Positions 60,295 through 64,000 of a stretch of DNA of 64,000 nucleotides are shown here, piece by piece. The notes beneath the pieces are model-generated. The model was not told the DNA's origin and searched no databases. It saw only the letters and a list, made by a program, of their open reading frames with translations. Each line of letters begins with the position of its first letter. Position 1 is the first letter of the stretch. Origin of the DNA: Cohnella sp. CFH 77786 (GTDB taxonomy: Bacteria; Bacillota; Bacilli; Paenibacillales; Paenibacillaceae); the NCBI RefSeq assembly GCF_019400745.1, contig NZ_WJIB01000008.1:124001-188000 (forward strand), read 5' to 3'. A program made the translations under genes and the position numbers.

Positions 60295-62283
60295 ATGTCG
60301 CGTTTTTTCTTCGTTGGCCGCCGCAGCGAGAAGCTGTGGTTCGAGAAGCATCTTTCATCCGACCCAAACAAAGAGAAAATCATTAACGTATACGGCACGG
60401 GCGGAATCGGAAAAAGCACTTTGCTGGATGAATTCAAATGCATGGCGAGTAGGCGGGGGATCCCTTTCATTCTGCTGGAAAGCAAGGAATTCCGGCATAC
60501 GCCCGCGGGATTGCTGAAGCAGCTGACAAGCAGCCTGAGTCCTTCTTCGTCCTTGTCCGATTCCGTTCCGCCATCCCTCTCGGCCTGCGCGGCGGAGTTA
60601 AATCGTTATGCCGAACCAACCGGGCTCTATCTTGCGTTCGACACCTACGAAGAGTGGAACCAATTGGACCGGTTCATCCGCGAGTCGTTGATTCCGGAGC
60701 TGAGCGACCGGATCCATTTGATCCTGTCCGGACGTTATCCGCTCTCCGGAGATTGGATCACCCGTCCATCATGGGTGACTCCCATCAAGAGATTACAGCT
60801 TCAGCCTTTTGAATACGAAACCTGCGAAGAATACGCAGCCCAATTCGAACGTCCCGAAGAATCGGCCATTCGAAGGATGTATTTGATATCCAGAGGGCAT
60901 CCGCTCACCTTTTCGTTGCTCATCGGATTCTCCAGGGAAGGGTTACTTACCAATTCCGATTCGTTTTTGCCCGAGGAAGCGATCCGGCTCTTGACGGCTC
61001 GCTGGCTGAGAGAAGTGCCCGACGACGGTCTGATCCGGCTGGCGGAAGCCTCGTCGCTTGTCCGGGTTTTCAATCACGAGCTTCTCGAGTTTGTCGTGGG
61101 AGAAACCGTTTCCGCAGTACTTTTTAACCGCTTTATCCAACTTTCCTTTATCCGCAGGAACGCCAGAGGATGGTATATCCACGACGTGCTGCGTAAAGCG
61201 GTGTACGAAGATTTCCGGAAACGCAAACCGCAAACGCATCGGCAATGGCGGGAGCGCTGCATGGTCTATCTGTACCGGCAGCTTCCCGACGAACCTTCGG
61301 ATGACAACGCTCTTCTCTATTCCGACTTCATATATTTGCTTGACAACCCGGTCATTCGCTCCGTCTATTTGCTCGGCCAGCAGGAACGCCAATACACGTT
61401 GGAGACCGTGACGGCCGAGACGCTTGGTGAAGTTCGTCAACATATACAGGATGTGCTTGACAGCCGCAAAGATTTTTACCACGTGTTCTTCGATCCGCTT
61501 ACCCACGAACGGATTGTGATTGATATTCCCAGCGATTTCGACCAGCGTGCGTTTCGGATCTTGAACCCTGAAGCCATTCTTGCGGTCGATGAGGATGCGA
61601 TTCATGCAATCCGGAACGATCGCTCCGAAATCACCGGACTCCTCGTGCTGATTTCGATTCATTCGCGCTCACTGCCCTTTTTGATCGACAGCCCGATCTC
61701 CAAGCATTTTTTTCGGCATCCCGGCAATCAGCACATCGTGGAAGCCGCAAGGAAATCGAGCGCTCCGATCGGCGGTTATTTTTACCACGTCGATTTGCGA
61801 AAAGATAACAGTCCCGATGCCCTCGCCTTGACGTTTCAATTTTATATCTCGGCCTACATGAAAGGCGGGATCTTCGTCGCTTCTTTCCCGCTCCCTCATT
61901 ATCAAGACTTTCTTCTTCGCATGGGGTTTACGGAGCAGCCGGAAATCCCGGTTCATTACGATTTCGGCGATCGATTTCCGTCCCCGACCTACGTCATGGA
62001 TTTGTCGGGTCAGAAATTTAAATCCTTCATGAAACGTATGATGGACAAAATGAATATCCCCGTTCCCGCCGCGATTTCGCAATGGGAACAGCTTCAACTG
62101 CTTACCCCGCGGGAGCAGGAAATCGCATCTTTGATGCTTGCGGGGAAGTCCATCAAAGAGATCGCAGAGAGCTGTTACATTACGGAAATTGCCGTCAAAA
62201 AGCACCTGGGTCGCATCTATCACAAACTAGGCGTCAAGAACAAAGTGGAGTTATTGTCGAAATGGGTGGAAAGGCCCCAATAA
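60295..62283 (+). CDS. STAND NTPase-LuxR transcriptional regulator
   Basis: Large one-component regulator, 662 residues. The N terminus has a P-loop GTGGIGKST (34-42) of a STAND-type ATPase, a Walker B-like LYLAFDTYEEW and IHLILSGRYPL; a winged-helix and a long middle region follow. The C-terminal LuxR helix-turn-helix is LTPREQEIASLMLAGKSIKE, then IAESCYITEIAVKKHLGRIY. Unlike MalT, no TPR repeats are apparent. The ATG is chosen over a TTG two codons earlier because GGAGG is eight bases from it. It likely senses a ligand and controls itself and the downstream VOC gene. Confidence 0.88.
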   Translation: MSRFFFVGRRSEKLWFEKHLSSDPNKEKIINVYGTGGIGKSTLLDEFKCMASRRGIPFILLESKEFRHTPAGLLKQLTSSLSPSSSLSDSVPPSLSACAAELNRYAEPTGLYLAFDTYEEWNQLDRFIRESLIPELSDRIHLILSGRYPLSGDWITRPSWVTPIKRLQLQPFEYETCEEYAAQFERPEESAIRRMYLISRGHPLTFSLLIGFSREGLLTNSDSFLPEEAIRLLTARWLREVPDDGLIRLAEASSLVRVFNHELLEFVVGETVSAVLFNRFIQLSFIRRNARGWYIHDVLRKAVYEDFRKRKPQTHRQWRERCMVYLYRQLPDEPSDDNALLYSDFIYLLDNPVIRSVYLLGQQERQYTLETVTAETLGEVRQHIQDVLDSRKDFYHVFFDPLTHERIVIDIPSDFDQRAFRILNPEAILAVDEDAIHAIRNDRSEITGLLVLISIHSRSLPFLIDSPISKHFFRHPGNQHIVEAARKSSAPIGGYFYHVDLRKDNSPDALALTFQFYISAYMKGGIFVASFPLPHYQDFLLRMGFTEQPEIPVHYDFGDRFPSPTYVMDLSGQKFKSFMKRMMDKMNIPVPAAISQWEQLQLLTPREQEIASLMLAGKSIKEIAESCYITEIAVKKHLGRIYHKLGVKNKVELLSKWVERPQ

Positions 62284-62299
62284 GGGCAGCTTGCCAAAT

Positions 62300-62315
62300 G
62301 TATACCTCCGTATAA
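62300..62315. promoter_or_regulatory. Second GTATAC-type palindrome, upstream of the VOC gene
   Basis: GTATAC-CTCC-GTATAA matches the 60255-60270 site at 11 of 12 arm positions with the same 4-base spacing. It overlaps a perfect TATAAT (62311-62316) and lies 61 bases before the VOC start. Confidence 0.6.
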
Positions 62316-62375
62316 TTACTTTTCCCGTCCCCTCCATTTATAGTTTGATACATCACGATCCATGGAGGGATAGAA

Positions 62376-62825
62376 TTGTTAACGACAACAGGTTTGAGTC
62401 ATGTCGCTTTACACGCCAAAGATCCGAAGAGTTTGAGTGAATTTTACAACCGCGTGCTTGGACTCGAGACGGTGGGGTATTCCCCCAACTGGACGGCCAC
62501 GTTCCTGCGCAGCCGCGCTTCCGAGGAAAACCATGAGCTTGCCTTCGTCGCGAGCGCCCAAATCGCTCATTTCGCTTTCAAAGCAGCCACTTTGGGAGAA
62601 CTGAAACAGCTATACGCCGAGCTGACAGCCGCAGGAATTATCGTCCGGGCCACCCAGATCCAAGCCGGGTCGGTGGCGATCTTCTTCGCGGATCCGGAGG
62701 ATAACCTGATCGAAGTGCATTGGCCTACTCCGCTGGCCGACCGGAAGCCTCCGTTCATTCATCCGGTCGATCTTGCCAAGACGGAGGAGGAGATCATGGA
62801 AATCCTTCGGCAGGTCAACCAATAA
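62376..62825 (+). CDS. VOC family protein (catechol-dioxygenase-like)
   Basis: Vicinal-oxygen-chelate protein of 149 residues. TGLSHVALHAKDPKSLSEFY and RVLGLETVGY form the first module, IAHFAFKAATLGELKQLYAE the second; likely metal ligands are H9, H70 and the glutamate in NLIEVHWP, the pattern of extradiol dioxygenase-like and glyoxalase-like proteins. The TTG start has GGAGGG six bases upstream. It follows the LuxR-type regulator and the second palindrome, so it is a likely target. Confidence 0.82.
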   Translation: MLTTTGLSHVALHAKDPKSLSEFYNRVLGLETVGYSPNWTATFLRSRASEENHELAFVASAQIAHFAFKAATLGELKQLYAELTAAGIIVRATQIQAGSVAIFFADPEDNLIEVHWPTPLADRKPPFIHPVDLAKTEEEIMEILRQVNQ

Positions 62826-62840
62826 AGAATCATGCATGCC

Positions 62841-62885
62841 AAAAAAAAAAAGCCCAGGCCAACGATTGCTCGTCGAACCTGGGCT
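62841..62885 (-). terminator. Terminator of the GH2 gene
   Basis: AGCCCAGG and CCTGGGCT pair read leftward, with extra pairing of TTCGACGAGCAATCG-type inner bases, followed by a run of at least ten Ts. Confidence 0.9.
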
Positions 62886-62903
62886 GACCTTGTCCATTTC
62901 CTG

Positions 62904-64000
62904 TTACAAAGGCGAATTATTCCGGTAATGTTTCTTGACCGCTTCGACCGCCATCTTCGGCCGCCGGAAATCGTCCACGACCCCTTTGTTGTTCCTCGTC
63001 CGCGCCCGCGACAGCAGCCAGCCGCTTCCTTCGGTCACGCGGCAATCGGCGAACTGCCAGATGAACGTTCCGACCACCTCGGGGCGGCTCATGTACACCT
63101 CCAGGCAGCGGTCAATGATGTCCGCTTGCCGTTCCTCGCTCCATTTGACCCGCGTCGGTTCGCGGAAGCCGTACAGCGCTGCCGCCCCGAACTCGCTGAC
63201 GATCACCGGCTTGCCGGCGCCTCCGCTCTCTTCCGCCCATTTTAGTTCCTTCAAGTAAGGCTCTTCCGGATCGACATCCTCGTACCATTGGGGATATAGA
63301 TTGAAGGATATGATGTCGCCCAAGTCCAGACAGATGTCCGTGAAATGTTTGCAAGTGGCGCTCGTGACCGGACGGCTGCCGTCCATCCCCCGAATTTGCG
63401 CGAACTGCTTCTCGTACATCGGACGGCCTTCCGCGTTATCACTGTCGCACTCGTTCAGCAGCCCCCAGATGACGATGGAGGGATGGCAGCCGTGCTGTTC
63501 GATCATTTCCCGGTTGCAGTCCTCGCATTGCTTCTCGAACAGGGGGTGTTTCATCCGGTCGATCCCGAGGCCCCTGGCGTGGTTTTCTTCCCACACATAC
63601 AAGCCCTTCTCGTCGCACAGGTCGAGAAACCGCTCGTCGTTCGGGTAGTGGCTGGTGCGGACCGCATTCGCCCCCATGTCGAGCATCAGATCCACGTCTT
63701 TCGCCATGAGCGCAAGCGGCAAGGCGCAGCCGACGACTCCGAAATCTTCGTGGCGGTTGAAGCCTTTCAGGAAGACGGGGTTGCCGTTGACGAGCAGTTT
63801 CCGGTTTTCCAGCCGCACTTCCCGGAAACCGACCCGTTCGATGAGATCGTCGAAGGGCTCCGGACTGCCCGGTTCGTACAGACGGGCCTCCAATTCATAC
63901 AGCCGCGGGGACTCCGAGCTCCAAGCCGCGGCTCCGGAGAAAGCGAAGCTCCCGCCGACCCACGCCGCTTCTCCGGCGGGAACGGCCGTTTCGCCGAAAT
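62904..64000 (-). CDS. GH2 beta-glucuronidase/galactosidase-like hydrolase, 5' partial
   Basis: C-terminal part (about 365 residues) of a glycoside hydrolase family 2 enzyme; the frame stays open to the window edge, so the start and sugar-binding N domain lie outside. The barrel shows FLKGFNRHEDF, MGANAVRTSHYPNDERFLDL, the acid/base glutamate in WGLLNECDSD, and the nucleophile in VSEFGA, followed by TFIWQFADCR. The layout and length fit UidA-like beta-glucuronidases; substrate specificity cannot be fixed. It reads leftward into a strong terminator. Confidence 0.9.
   Translation of the reverse strand, partial: FGETAVPAGEAAWVGGSFAFSGAAAWSSESPRLYELEARLYEPGSPEPFDDLIERVGFREVRLENRKLLVNGNPVFLKGFNRHEDFGVVGCALPLALMAKDVDLMLDMGANAVRTSHYPNDERFLDLCDEKGLYVWEENHARGLGIDRMKHPLFEKQCEDCNREMIEQHGCHPSIVIWGLLNECDSDNAEGRPMYEKQFAQIRGMDGSRPVTSATCKHFTDICLDLGDIISFNLYPQWYEDVDPEEPYLKELKWAEESGGAGKPVIVSEFGAAALYGFREPTRVKWSEERQADIIDRCLEVYMSRPEVVGTFIWQFADCRVTEGSGWLLSRARTRNNKGVVDDFRRPKMAVEAVKKHYRNNSPL

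Overview
The window looks like a chromosomal segment of a high-GC, spore-forming Firmicute of the Paenibacillaceae (Cohnella/Paenibacillus-like). The support is a T-box leader on an ilv-leu operon, an infC-rpmI-rplT operon with an AUU start and an L20-type leader, a sigI-rsgI pair, a yojF-yojG (bshB2) pair, a ytqA-ytqB pair, strong GGAGG ribosome binding sites, many GTG/TTG starts and U-tract terminators. No rRNA, tRNA, CRISPR array, prophage or insertion sequence was recognised. Family names rest on reading motifs by eye; no database search was run.

Layout. 1-2.9 kb: class Ib ribonucleotide reductase nrdE (5' end outside the window) and nrdF. 3-9.7 kb: DinB-type protein, hairpin repeat array A, a cyclotransferase-like protein coupled to a MASE3-GGDEF-EAL protein, and a 5-oxoprolinase operon with fused pxpB-pxpC. 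9.7-13.5 kb: TetR regulator and divergent MMPL transporter. 13.5-22.8 kb: aldolase-type enzyme, HesB-like protein, bacillithiol deacetylase pair, a short MurF-like ligase, MFS transporter, leucyl aminopeptidase and a soluble PAS histidine kinase. 22.9-26.5 kb: rsgI/sigI, a zinc-ribbon protein, AhpC-type peroxiredoxin. 26.7-36.2 kb: branched-chain amino acid operon read leftward from a T-box: ilvB-ilvH-ilvC, array B, leuA, aminotransferase, a phosphodiesterase relic, a phosphodiesterase gene, leuB; leuC and leuD are absent. 36.4-45.9 kb: acetyltransferase, rplT-rpmI-infC, two glycosyltransferases, two PAP2 phosphatases, a rearranged ABC permease/TetR pair, trmB. 46-50.4 kb: a rightward group ytqA-ytqB-VOC-manA-membrane protein-mogA. 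50.7-56 kb: carbohydrate esterase, aldo/keto reductase coupled to a B12-binding radical SAM protein, GH1 beta-glucosidase. 56-64 kb: lipoprotein, HAD phosphatase, then a more AT-rich accessory stretch with a bacterial GRAS-domain protein, a secreted stalk-domain protein, a CopD-like membrane protein, a STAND-LuxR regulator flanked by two copies of one palindrome, a VOC protein and a GH2 enzyme cut by the window end.

Most unusual items: (1) two distant arrays of an approximately 52-bp hairpin element, sharing a TCTGG loop and showing compensatory stem changes; (2) a GRAS-domain protein, a family best known from plant transcription regulators; (3) a GTATAC-N4-GTATAC box on both sides of the LuxR-type gene; (4) a phosphodiesterase relic in frame behind an aminotransferase stop codon; (5) a rearrangement scar that removed the 5' ends of two divergent genes.
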